Positions 18,401 to 26,356 of a stretch of DNA of 39,984 nucleotides are shown here, piece by piece (the first letter of the stretch is position 1; the number at the start of each line of letters is the position of its first letter). The translations under genes were made by a program, and so were the position numbers. The notes beneath the pieces were generated by a model. The model was not told the origin of the DNA, did not search any database, and worked only from the letters and a program-made list of their open reading frames with translations. The stretch comes from JAKQDH01 sp029558835. GTDB lineage: Bacteria > Planctomycetota > Phycisphaerae > UBA1845. The DNA is taken from the NCBI GenBank assembly GCA_035356615.1, contig DAOQSN010000043.1:1-39984 (forward strand), written 5' to 3'.

Positions 18401-18610
18401 CACGACCTTGCCGTTCCCGGTAGCGGGCGGGAGGTCCGGACCGCGACCGTTCGGGAGCGGCTGTCCGTCAACGTCGGTATCCCATGACCGCGCACGGTCG
18501 TTCTGGCGATCGGCAGGGGTGCCGGGCACCGTCCCAGGGGGCGTTGCGTCGGCCGCGATCAGGCTGTCCGAGGGGTTATTGGGCACTGGGCACCGACGAT
18601 AGAGGAGCAC
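15494..18610 (-). CDS. Transmembrane Ser/Thr kinase with C-terminal SUMF1/FGE-like domain
   Basis: A 1,038-residue protein. Residues 1-260 are a disordered Pro/Ser/Asp-rich tail. The Hanks-type kinase is at about 266-525: GEGGVGVVY at 272-280, Lys294, HRDLKPDN with Asp386, DWG in place of DFG at 404-406, and APE near 434. A transmembrane helix lies at about 634-654. A charged coiled coil runs from about 655 to 745, and an SUMF1/FGE-like domain from 795 to 1016 (VPPGEFVMGS, LPSEAEWEYACRAG, NVGEL, VRGGS). Of the two active-site cysteines of true formylglycine-generating enzymes, the first is Asn here (GGSVLN) and the second aligns with Cys992, so enzyme activity is doubtful. The domain is more likely an extracytoplasmic sensor or binding module. 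The start is GTG at 18610; GTG at 18586 is possible. Convergent with the adhesin gene, 58 bases apart. Confidence 0.93.
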   Translation of the reverse strand: MLLYRRCPVPNNPSDSLIAADATPPGTVPGTPADRQNDRARSWDTDVDGQPLPNGRGPDLPPATGNGKVVPGDARSQSPPGSTIEEEAIPSERNTVPPAEHDASPPEERGKEAKPAESRAVSPGDDDDAAPSGAATWAPQPDAPTELGWDARADTRDGGTGTTPRAPGDGSGLPHSVTHNAAAPDEPGTLSGPADDSQCTEDGPHSGATFLPAAERSVEEVWGSSVEDVAPRQTLKQPGAGKLSLSHPPPTETAPPVPSLSSKGYELLAVLGEGGVGVVYQAVQKSVDREIAVKMIKPGMGRDSRERQKFVSEALVTGRLDHPNIVPIHDLDSTPDGQPFYTMKMVRGTPWGSVLETSSTEQNLDILLDVCDAVSFAHSRSVIHRDLKPDNVMLGEFGEVQVMDWGLGALVSEQGELVVTDASQAVGGTPCYMAPEMVTGADGPVGIHSDIYLLGAILFEIVTGKPPHPGRRVLDTLRNARANVLEPTDCGGVLLDIACKAMQTVPTDRYASVSEFKQALLDYRAHAESINLCMRSAGELQEAAAQQDYELFAKSLFGFREALELWQDNAAAQAGIVRAQLDYARCALAKGDLDLAGSTLDPNCPDHQELAREVREAQLRQQVARRRLRLFRRTVLGLTAAVIVILTVASAWIYSAKQQATAARDEALEAKEQAVAAGLAEARQREVAEAARSKAQEEEARAVQALADLEKAYSDLVEAQEQEKRAWAQAAASDRVAAETRDELAKTGMLLDNSWWVSDAAAARGAQAKAAGALGTPVELQVALGSGVELALVLVPPGEFVMGSPPEEEKRAADEHLHRVQHPRPYYLGKFELTEAQWLAAVGQPPPSAAGRDADAALPATGVPPEQIMEELLPALQRHAPAGYEFRLPSEAEWEYACRAGTPTAYHGGNGEEALTAVGWFLANSERKVQPVGGKVSNAFGLFDMHGNVGELCADRYLPGYYLESPVEAPLCTSESETLVVRGGSVLNLAEHCRSAYRSHIYNKNKYPFVGLRPALVPLAETPAAAPAGPTAPGASPP

Positions 18611-19158
18611 CGTGGGCGGCCTGCGTAAGGTGCGGGCGCAGCTTCAGAGCTGCCCGCCTCCTGCCGCCCGTGTCACGGGCCCCATAGGGGGACTATCGTC
18701 GGCGCGGTGGCCGGGCTAAACCGCGGCCTGTGCCGGTAACATGTGGACGGTCAAGCGCTGCCCCCGGCGCCGCGCAAGCCATGTCCGATAAGAGGCGGCC
18801 ACGGAACCCCTCTCTCCCAGTACGTGTTTAGCGTGGGTGCCATGCCCTCACCCGCCGCAGGCGGGGGTGGGCATGTGCGGCGGCACGCAGAGGCATGCTT
18901 TCCCGCGACCGCGGTCGCGGGAAAGCATGGCACCCACCACGCCGGAGACGCTGCACACATACCTCCCCCTTGGGGAGAGGGCAGGGCGAGGGGCTGGGCG
19001 GTGCCGATTCGACCCTCCGCCGTCCCCTTCGGTCATGCCACGGGACCTGGAACTCGTCTCCCCGTGCGTGATGGTGGCCGTCGCGGCGGCGCGGTACCCT
19101 GCCGGCTGGCAAGCAAGGGCAGGTGCCCGGCAAACGCTTGCGGCGGAGATTGACGCTG
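18611..19158. other. Intergenic region with palindromic repeats, no gene found
   Basis: This 548-base stretch lies between the kinase start and the zinc-ribbon gene. It contains the nested palindrome cluster at 18833-18937 (separate entry). It also holds a small hairpin CTCCCC/GGGGAG at 18963-18977, followed by GAGGGCAGGGCGAGGGG, a type of intergenic repeat seen in many high-GC genomes. Longer open frames here run through the palindromes on both strands and are not credible genes. Confidence 0.6.
18833..18937. repeat. Nested palindromic intergenic repeat (REP/BIME-like)
   Basis: Three inverted repeats are nested. An outer 12-base perfect pair is GTGGGTGCCATG (18833-18844) and CATGGCACCCAC (18926-18937). 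A first inner hairpin at 18841-18875 has 16-base arms, a 3-base loop and two mismatches. A second at 18894-18929 is a perfect 36-base palindrome with no loop. The ends share GCATG. The layout resembles paired REP sequences or BIMEs, which are scattered through genomes by RAYT transposases. No transposase gene is in the window. Confidence 0.8.
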
Positions 19159-19407
19159 ATGGGCACTCCTCACAAGTGCGACAGTTGCGGAATGCCGATC
19201 GAGTCCGGCGTGTACTGCTCATACTGCACGGACGAGACCGGCAAACTCCAGGAGTTCGAGGACCGCTTGGCCCGCCTGACCCGGTGGCTGGTCGCGCAGA
19301 AGCAGGCGGCCAGCCCCCAGGAGGCCGAGCGGAAGGCGCTGGCGCACATGGCCACGATGCCGGCGTGGCGGAAGCACCCCAAGCTGCTCGCGCGCAGGAA
19401 GGGTTAG
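19159..19407 (+). CDS. Small zinc-ribbon protein
   Basis: An 82-residue protein with CDSCG near the N-terminus and CSYC thirteen residues later (Cys7, Cys10, Cys20, Cys23), a four-cysteine zinc ribbon. It then has a charged helical region with a DRLARLTRWLVAQKQA pattern. It resembles the 'putative zinc ribbon domain' small proteins found in many bacteria, whose function is unknown. The ATG at 19159 is preferred over the in-frame start at 19123 because GGAG at 19144-19147 is suitably spaced and the zinc motif starts right after it. It stands alone, with the palindromic region upstream and a convergent cytochrome gene downstream. Confidence 0.8.
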   Translation: MGTPHKCDSCGMPIESGVYCSYCTDETGKLQEFEDRLARLTRWLVAQKQAASPQEAERKALAHMATMPAWRKHPKLLARRKG

Positions 19408-19723
19408 GCGCGAGACACCGGCCGAGGCGTCCGGGCTTGGGGAGGCGACGTTGTGGTGCACTCCGCTCTCCTGTCGTGCCGGGTTGCCGACAGGCGTCGT
19501 GCGCGGGCGCGGTGCGTCGGATGGGCACCGCTGGGCCCGTTCGACCGACGGCACTGAAGGCACGGCAGGTCTCTACCACACGCCGGAGGGAACTTGATGA
19601 GGAGAGGGTTTGACGGGTAGGGCAGCCTTAACGAGTTGCGACAAGAAGAAGTTTGCGGCTATGACCACAAGGGAGTAATGCGACGGGGAGTCGGGGCGGC
19701 CGGCGCCCGGGGAGCCGCGCGGC
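19408..19723. other. Intergenic region between convergent genes
   Basis: These 316 bases separate the 3' ends of the zinc-ribbon gene and the multiheme cytochrome gene. No credible coding frame, T-tract terminator or long inverted repeat was seen. Confidence 0.5.
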
Positions 19724-22105
19724 TCAATGGGTTCTTGTACGAAGAGCGCGCATCCGAGCGGCAAACGTTTCTCGAGCCGGGGCGGGCAACTGCTCGCTCT
19801 TGGCCGCCTCACGATAGACGTCGATCGCTTCCTCGAGACGTCCCTGTTGCTCCAGGATGTTGCCCAGCAGCATATGACCCTCTGCGGAACCCGGGTGCTC
19901 GGCGAGCAGACGGCGCAACGTCTGGACGGCCTCTTCGATCCTGCCGCTGCGGCGCAGGTAGACGGCAAGCGCGTAGGCGAACTTCGGCTCGCCCGGCCGC
20001 AGCTCCGCCGCCTCCCGGCACCAGGTGATCGCCTCTTCGATGCGATCCCGAGCGACGATCACCGCAAGGTTGTAAGCCGCGTCGGCAGACTGAGGATCGG
20101 CTCTCCGCGCAGCGCGAAACGCGGCCTCCGCCTCCTCTGTTCGGCCCATGTCTCCCAGCAGCAGGCCAAGGTTGATATGGGCCGCGGCACTGGCGGGGTC
20201 CAGGCGCAGCGCCTGCCGCAAACTTGCCTCGGCCTTGTCGTTCTGACCATCGAGGTGATAGGCCATCGAGGCATTCACGAGGGGTTCGATCCGGCGGGGA
20301 TCAAGTTTGTGCGATTGCTCAAAGCAGGCGATGGCCTGCCTCAGCTCACCCCGAGCGAGGTGGAAGTTAGCCAAGTTGTAATGAGAGGCCGCGTCGTCCG
20401 GACGAACCCCGAGGGCCGCCTCCAACTCCGCCGTCGCTTTCGCCACGGCTTGCCGCTCCCCAGGCGAAAGTGACTCTCGCGGCACCCCGGCCAACGCCTC
20501 GGCCGCCCGGACACGCACCAGCCGATATTCGTCCCGCGTGGCTTCCACCAGCGCCGCGACGGATTCCCGCGTCAGGCAACCGTTGAGAACGTCGGCCGCG
20601 GCGGCCCGCACCACTGGTGAGGGGCTCTTCAAGGCCCGGATCATCGCCGGCACCTTACGCTCGTCGGGACATGATCTGAGGAGCCGGATCAGACCGGTGG
20701 CGAAGATCTCATCCCGGCCGTCGCCCGGAAGGTAGGCCAACACGTCGGCCAACCGAGACCAGTCGTTCTTACGGGCGGCCTCTACCAGACCCGCCCGGTA
20801 CAGTTCCGGCGCCTGATAGTCGCGTGGGTGCCAGGCACGCACGTGGGTGTCAGCCCACGCGGCATCCTTGTCGGCGTGACAGATATTGCAGGCATTGGGC
20901 GAGCCGAACCGCAGCGTTGCCGCTGGCAGGGGCGGGCGCATCGAGTGGTCGCTGCGCCGCATCCGGGCGAACTCGGTCATCGGCATGTGGCAGGAGATAC
21001 ACCGGCTGCCGGCGCCGTCCGAGGGGTGGTGGGAATGGGCGGACACGTCGTGTACCCGCTGTGCATGGCAGGGCAGGCAGGACCGATCGGGCTGATCCTG
21101 GAAGCGAAACCGTCCGCTGGAAGTATGACAATGCACGCAGTCCAGTTGCCCGGCCAATACGCAACGGCTCAGCCGCCACGTGGTATACGTGTAATTCTCT
21201 CCCCGATCGCGTCCGTCGGGGTAGAAATCCGGATCCTCCAGCGCGACCAGGTCAAAGTGGTCAAAGTATCGTTCGCCCGGGCGAAACGTCGTCGTCAGCG
21301 GCACCATCTTTGCATGGCAGCCCCCGCAAGCGGCGTTCGTCTGCTCGATGCTGAGGCTCTTGCTGCTGATGATCTTCAGATCCGCCGGCGGCGCACCCGC
21401 AGGACTCTCCCGGCACACGCGAACATGTTGCGACCCATCCCCGTGGCAGGTCTCACAGTTGATCCCCGGCTCGGCCCAGGAGGTACGATACGTGTTCGTC
21501 GTCGGATCGAAGTTCGTGGAGAGCTGGCTGACGTGGCAGTTGTAACATGAGGTGTTGAACGTGTACTCCCGATCGGTCCACAGCAGCGGCTCGTCGGAGG
21601 AGTCTGCGGAATGCCGAACACCGCTGGCGGCCGTGTCGAACCACTCCCGACGCCGAACGTCGTAGGCCACCGGCAGCGTCTGCAGGCGACCTCCCTCGAT
21701 CGCCGTCAGGAAGTAGAAGACGTTCTTGCCGCCCAGCACGTGAGCAATCGGCAGCCTCCTCTCTCCCCCCGGCCCCCGCTCGAGCACCCAGCCCTCCTCG
21801 GCGGCGATGCAGGCCCGGTATCCCCGCTCGCCGATTTTGATCTCCGAGCCGTGGGCGGTCAGTTGCTCCCGAGCGAAATCGCTCGAGTACGGCTGCATCG
21901 CCAAGCCATGATGGGATGGAGCCCACAGCTCGAAGAACCGTTGATGGCATTCGCGGCAACTGACGGAACCGGCAAGTTGCCGTTCCTGCGGACGCAGACT
22001 CGAAGCGGCCGGTGGTTCCTGACTGCCCGCGCCTGGCGACGCAGCCACAGTAACGGCCACGCCAACGAAGGCTACGAGGTTCGCAGTGCATCCGATTACG
22101 CCCAT
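19724..22105 (-). CDS. Octaheme c-type cytochrome with HEAT and TPR repeats
   Basis: A 793-residue exported protein with a signal peptide at about 1-28 (LVAFVGVAVTVAASPGAGSQ). Eight CxxCH haem-attachment motifs are visible, beginning at Cys50, 187, 217, 260, 323, 343, 369 and 406. Spacing and context resemble the cytochrome c554/multihaem family, which handles electron transfer in the periplasm. HEAT-like helices with PSPVVRAAAADVLNG are at about 440-550. Six or more TPR units run from about 560 to 790, with repeated ALRLDPASAAAHINLGLLL patterns, suggesting a protein-interaction platform. The ATG at 22105 is chosen over the in-frame start at 22201 because the signal peptide begins there, with GAGGG upstream. 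It follows the sulfatase gene after 159 bases on the same strand and may be cotranscribed. Confidence 0.9.
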   Translation of the reverse strand: MGVIGCTANLVAFVGVAVTVAASPGAGSQEPPAASSLRPQERQLAGSVSCRECHQRFFELWAPSHHGLAMQPYSSDFAREQLTAHGSEIKIGERGYRACIAAEEGWVLERGPGGERRLPIAHVLGGKNVFYFLTAIEGGRLQTLPVAYDVRRREWFDTAASGVRHSADSSDEPLLWTDREYTFNTSCYNCHVSQLSTNFDPTTNTYRTSWAEPGINCETCHGDGSQHVRVCRESPAGAPPADLKIISSKSLSIEQTNAACGGCHAKMVPLTTTFRPGERYFDHFDLVALEDPDFYPDGRDRGENYTYTTWRLSRCVLAGQLDCVHCHTSSGRFRFQDQPDRSCLPCHAQRVHDVSAHSHHPSDGAGSRCISCHMPMTEFARMRRSDHSMRPPLPAATLRFGSPNACNICHADKDAAWADTHVRAWHPRDYQAPELYRAGLVEAARKNDWSRLADVLAYLPGDGRDEIFATGLIRLLRSCPDERKVPAMIRALKSPSPVVRAAAADVLNGCLTRESVAALVEATRDEYRLVRVRAAEALAGVPRESLSPGERQAVAKATAELEAALGVRPDDAASHYNLANFHLARGELRQAIACFEQSHKLDPRRIEPLVNASMAYHLDGQNDKAEASLRQALRLDPASAAAHINLGLLLGDMGRTEEAEAAFRAARRADPQSADAAYNLAVIVARDRIEEAITWCREAAELRPGEPKFAYALAVYLRRSGRIEEAVQTLRRLLAEHPGSAEGHMLLGNILEQQGRLEEAIDVYREAAKSEQLPAPARETFAARMRALRTRTH

Positions 22106-22264
22106 CTTCCTGGACCCTCTGACCCAAGTGGTCCTCTCAGCGTCGGCCTTGGCCCTGACACGGGGCAACACCGCAGCCGAGTCATTCACCCTACCCGGCA
22201 CCCATCGCGGCCATCAGGTTCCGGAGCGAGGACCAGGTTTCAGCACAGGAGTGCACTCCACAAT

Positions 22265-25200
22265 CTACCGCGCCCCCGTGAACACGCGCTGGAAGACGGC
22301 AAAGTCAGCCAAGTCGACGTCGCCGTCCGCGTCCAGATCGAAGGCGATCAGGTACCACTCCAGGCAGGCGGGCACCGGCACCGTCGGCAGCAGCCCCGGG
22401 CCGGAGAGCAGTCCGCGCAGTGTCGCGAAATCCTCCAGGTCTGCGTGGCCGTCGCCATCGATGTCGCCGATCCCCGGAATCAGAGGCTCTCCAGGCTGAC
22501 AGTAGCCGCTGACACAGGTTTCTGTTCCGTTGCAGAACAACCCGTCGTCGCAAGGCAAACCGTCAGCAAGATGATTGGGCAGGCATCCACCCGCGCCATC
22601 ACACGTGTCCGGATGGTCACATGGGCTTGAATCCCAGTCGCCACAGTGCACTCCAGCGGGTCGAGGCGACCAGGCCGAGGTGCTCAGCAAGGGGTTGCAC
22701 GCCTCGCAGTCGTTCGCTGGATTGACCGTCCCGGCCTCATGGCAACTTCCGCCGACGAGACACCGGCCGGGCTTCACGTCATGGCGGCAGGCACCTGAGG
22801 CGTCGGAGCACCAGTCGTCGGTGCACTCCAGGCCGTCGTCACAGTTGGGCGCAGCCCCGGCAACGCAAAGGCCGGCGACACACTGTTCCTCGCCATTGCA
22901 GTAGAACCCGTCGTCGCAGTCTGGGGCAGCGCCACAGTCGATGATCCGCAATAAGTCAGGAACCGCCTCTATGCCGACGGACCCACTCAAGCCCGCCCCA
23001 CCATTCTGTCCAGGGCTACCGCAACCAGAGTCGCCTCCGGAATAGCAGCCATGGCCGCCGTGCCCGCCCGTGCTCGAGGTTCCTCCGGGGCAGCCGTCGC
23101 TGCAGCCGCCGCTGAGTGCCCTCCACCTGCAGGGCCCGCCGTACGTGCCACCGCCACCGCCACTTCCCCCCGCTCCACCATGGGCGGTGATACTGCCCTG
23201 ATTGATCAGCCTGGCGTAGCGCACGACGACCGTGCCGCCGTTCCCGCCGTTTCCACCCGCTCCGCCTCCACCACCGCCGCCGGAGACCTCTCTGAACCCC
23301 CAACTGCGGAAGTTCTCGGCGCCGCACTGCTCGTAGCCGGGGTACTTGTTCGGATCACCTTCATCACCCTCCGGAGCGGTTGCTCCGGCGGACCCTGCAT
23401 ACCCGTTCGCATTGATGCTGATGTTGGTGCCGGTGCGGTTGTTCAGATCGTGGGCATATACCTTGACGTAACCGCCGCCTTTACCCCCTGCGCCACCCGC
23501 CGCGCCGTTACCGCCGTCGGCGTCGTCAACGGATATATTGTGCCATCCGCCTCCACCTCCACCACCACCGCCGCCGCCGTCGCCTCCGTAACCAACAAAA
23601 ACTCCCTGATAGATCGCCGGGGCGTGGCCCAGCCCTCCATTTCCGCCGTTCGTGCAGTTCTGGTACACGCGACCACAGCCTGTCAGGTCGGAGGGGTAGC
23701 CCTTGGGATTGGCGCCTTTGCCGCCGGCGCCCCCCGCTCCGCCGGCGCCGCCCGTGTAGTCGTCGGTAATGGTGCCGGAGTTGTCCAGCAGCTCCAAGAC
23801 TCGGACGGTGTACCCGTGCGTATTGAGTCTCCTGCCGGGTAGCACGGTCAGGTTCCGATACTCCATGTCCCGGGTCAGCGTTCTGTCCGCACTAATAACC
23901 ACGTCGCCATCGCATCCGCCACCCCAAGGCTTTGGATCCGTTCCACCGTCCCCAGTGATGGGCACATCACAAGGGCTCATGACCGGGTCATTGCTGGTGA
24001 TGTGCAGCGCGCACTCCTTGCGCCCGGAACTGCTCGGGTGGAATTGCACTCCCACCGTCCGGCTTTGGCCCGGGGTTAAAGCGTACGAGCCCGCTCCGTG
24101 CGTGAAGACGAATTCCGAGCAGCCCGGAGGCGAGAACTCCACGGTGACATTGAGGGTCTGGTCGCCGAAATTCGTGATCTGCCACGTATACTCGCAACCG
24201 TACTGGCCCACTGCGACCCAGCCGAAGTAATGCGCGCTCAGTTCCTCACAGTTGATCACGGGGCCGACCGCCGTCGCGAAATGAGAGCATCCCGACCAGT
24301 CGCCGTAGTGGTCGCATAAGTCCTTCGTCTGCACGCGCCAATAGTAGGTCACCCCGGGCACCAATGCTGAATAGGCGTACTGGGAACCCGTCACAGCGGA
24401 CTCTGGCCCGGCTCCGCACGAGGTGCCGATCTGCACCCGATAGCCCAGCGCGCCTGGAACGTCGGACCAGTCAAGAGTGCCCCAAGGACGCTGGTGGGTG
24501 GCACCTTCCACGGGAATCAGCAGCGTCGGCGGCGGTAAAGGGTCCGGCGCCGTGCTGAACGAGTAGCACCTCGAATAGGGACCGTAAATCCCCAGTGGGT
24601 ATTTCGGCCTCACGCGCCAGAAGTAGCTCGTATCTCTCTGCAGCCCAGAGTAGCTGCAGTGCGACTCAGTCACTTCGACCTCCGCCCCGGTCCCACATTC
24701 CGTGCCGATCTGCACCCGATAGCCCACCGCCTGCAGGTCGAGAGGCCACTCCAGTGTGCCGGACGTGGGCTGACAGCTTTCGCCGTCCGGCGGGCTGACT
24801 GATGTCACCAGGCTCTCCATCTGAGCCTTCAGAGCGTCAAAGTTGCCCTGCTGCACGGGCGTGAGATTCGGTTGCTGGTCATAGTAGAGGTCGTTTTGTT
24901 CAAACGGATCGTCCACCAAGTAGAACAGAGCATAGCGATTCGGGAGAAGCCCGGGCCTGTGGATGAGCTTGTAACCCGCCGCGTTGCGCATGGCATGCTC
25001 GTACTTGCGGACGAGGTCCACGAACTCGAAGTAGCTCTCCGAATACACGTAATCGCGCAACGAGCCTGAGGTCGAATCCTCGATGATCGGCATCAGGCTG
25101 ACGGAATCGATCGCCCGGTCCGTGATCACCGCGTTCGGATCCACCCCCGCCAGGTTCAGCACGGTGGCGAACAGATCCGTCGTGTTCACCAAGGCGGGCG

Positions 25201-26356
25201 ATTCGCGGTGCGGGTGCTGCACCCGAGCCCCGCTGATGATGAGCGGCACGTTGATCCCGCCCTCGAACATGGTGGCCTTGGCGTGCCACGGATTGAACGG
25301 CGGGGCCGTGACATTGAAAATCGGCCAACCCGACGTCCCATTATCGCCGACAAAGATGATTGTCGTATTGGCAAGCTGCTGCTGTTCCTCGAGCCAGGCG
25401 CGCAGCCGCCCGATTTCGCTATCCATGGCCTCCACATCGGCCAGATAACAATAGCGGAAGTCCCGAGTTCCCTCGCGGGAGAAGATGCAGTTGTGCGAAT
25501 AGAGGGGGGGACGATCGGGTGTCCAAGGCAGGTCCGGGTACTCACCTCCATGGTAGCTGTGCAACCCATCGGGTGGGGCATGGTACGGCATATGAGCGGC
25601 ATTGAATGCAAGGTAGAGCAACCAGGGGCCCGTCTGGTCATCGATCCAGGCCACCGCGTCATCGACATTCTGCGTGGTGGCGTAGTTGTAACACGTCTCC
25701 TCCACGCCATTCAGGATTCGAGGCCAGCAATAATAGCTGCTGTTGTAGTTGGTGAAGCAGTCGAAAAACTCCATCGTCCCCGCGAAGTGGGAGTAGCCCT
25801 GATCGTTGGGTCCCGTGTTTCCGCCCCCAAGGTGCCACTTGCCGATGGCCGCGGTGGCGTAGGGTGATCCGGCCAGCGCCAGGGCCTCCGGAATGGTGAC
25901 CTCCCAGCCCGGCAACTCGTTCTCCCCGAACAGTTCGGGAAGGGCGGCCGCGCTCGCGAAGAACACTCCCGTGCGAAAGCCGTAGCGCCCGGTTTGAATG
26001 GTCGCCCGAGTGGGCGAGCAGGTCGGACAGCTCCAGGCGTTGCGAAACAGGATTCCGTTCGCCGCCAGGCTGTCGATCGTCGGCGTCGGCGGATAGTTCG
26101 GGACGCACGTCTGGCCCCACGGACAATCCGCGCTGCTTTGGCACTCGGTCTGGTTCGGAAGCCAAAGCGCGTCGCAGACCTTCTCATAACCTTCGTTGTA
26201 GACGCTGAGCGTGTCCACTCCAACGTCGTCGGCGACGATCACGAGAATGTTGGGCGGGGGCGGATCCGGATGACGAGCAGCCGGTAGCTGCGCCACCGCC
26301 TCGATCGAGAACAACAACGAGAGACCCATCGTCAGCATCGCCTTTTGCTTTTGCAT
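22265..26356 (-). CDS. Large secreted Cys-type sulfatase with accessory and dockerin-like domains
   Basis: A 1,363-residue secreted protein with a signal peptide at 1-22. Residues about 33-535 are an S1-type sulfatase: NILVIVADDVGVD gives metal-binding aspartates and PTCSPTRATIQTG is the sulfatase signature, with the Cys that is converted to formylglycine. Then follow two fibronectin-III-like repeats (GYRVQIGTxCG in both), a choice-of-anchor-D/ASH-like domain, and a glycine-rich beta-helix-like stretch (runs of GGAGGAGG, up to 11 Gly). Next are Cys-rich repeats (CDDGxxCNGxExC) and a C-terminal dockerin-like pair (DIDGDGHADLEDF and DLDADGDVDLADFAVFQ). AGGAGG at 26363-26368, six bases ahead, fixes the ATG at 26356 rather than the in-frame start at 26404. 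Substrate unknown; a sulfated polysaccharide is likely for planctomycete enzymes. Its formylglycine maturase is not in the window. Confidence 0.93.
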   Translation of the reverse strand: MQKQKAMLTMGLSLLFSIEAVAQLPAARHPDPPPPNILVIVADDVGVDTLSVYNEGYEKVCDALWLPNQTECQSSADCPWGQTCVPNYPPTPTIDSLAANGILFRNAWSCPTCSPTRATIQTGRYGFRTGVFFASAAALPELFGENELPGWEVTIPEALALAGSPYATAAIGKWHLGGGNTGPNDQGYSHFAGTMEFFDCFTNYNSSYYCWPRILNGVEETCYNYATTQNVDDAVAWIDDQTGPWLLYLAFNAAHMPYHAPPDGLHSYHGGEYPDLPWTPDRPPLYSHNCIFSREGTRDFRYCYLADVEAMDSEIGRLRAWLEEQQQLANTTIIFVGDNGTSGWPIFNVTAPPFNPWHAKATMFEGGINVPLIISGARVQHPHRESPALVNTTDLFATVLNLAGVDPNAVITDRAIDSVSLMPIIEDSTSGSLRDYVYSESYFEFVDLVRKYEHAMRNAAGYKLIHRPGLLPNRYALFYLVDDPFEQNDLYYDQQPNLTPVQQGNFDALKAQMESLVTSVSPPDGESCQPTSGTLEWPLDLQAVGYRVQIGTECGTGAEVEVTESHCSYSGLQRDTSYFWRVRPKYPLGIYGPYSRCYSFSTAPDPLPPPTLLIPVEGATHQRPWGTLDWSDVPGALGYRVQIGTSCGAGPESAVTGSQYAYSALVPGVTYYWRVQTKDLCDHYGDWSGCSHFATAVGPVINCEELSAHYFGWVAVGQYGCEYTWQITNFGDQTLNVTVEFSPPGCSEFVFTHGAGSYALTPGQSRTVGVQFHPSSSGRKECALHITSNDPVMSPCDVPITGDGGTDPKPWGGGCDGDVVISADRTLTRDMEYRNLTVLPGRRLNTHGYTVRVLELLDNSGTITDDYTGGAGGAGGAGGKGANPKGYPSDLTGCGRVYQNCTNGGNGGLGHAPAIYQGVFVGYGGDGGGGGGGGGGGWHNISVDDADGGNGAAGGAGGKGGGYVKVYAHDLNNRTGTNISINANGYAGSAGATAPEGDEGDPNKYPGYEQCGAENFRSWGFREVSGGGGGGGAGGNGGNGGTVVVRYARLINQGSITAHGGAGGSGGGGGTYGGPCRWRALSGGCSDGCPGGTSSTGGHGGHGCYSGGDSGCGSPGQNGGAGLSGSVGIEAVPDLLRIIDCGAAPDCDDGFYCNGEEQCVAGLCVAGAAPNCDDGLECTDDWCSDASGACRHDVKPGRCLVGGSCHEAGTVNPANDCEACNPLLSTSAWSPRPAGVHCGDWDSSPCDHPDTCDGAGGCLPNHLADGLPCDDGLFCNGTETCVSGYCQPGEPLIPGIGDIDGDGHADLEDFATLRGLLSGPGLLPTVPVPACLEWYLIAFDLDADGDVDLADFAVFQRVFTGAR

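Noticed and set aside
18837..19613. 258-codon plus-strand open frame over the palindromes and zinc-ribbon gene
   Set aside because: It runs through perfect palindromes and overlaps the zinc-ribbon gene in another frame; no domain or start signal.
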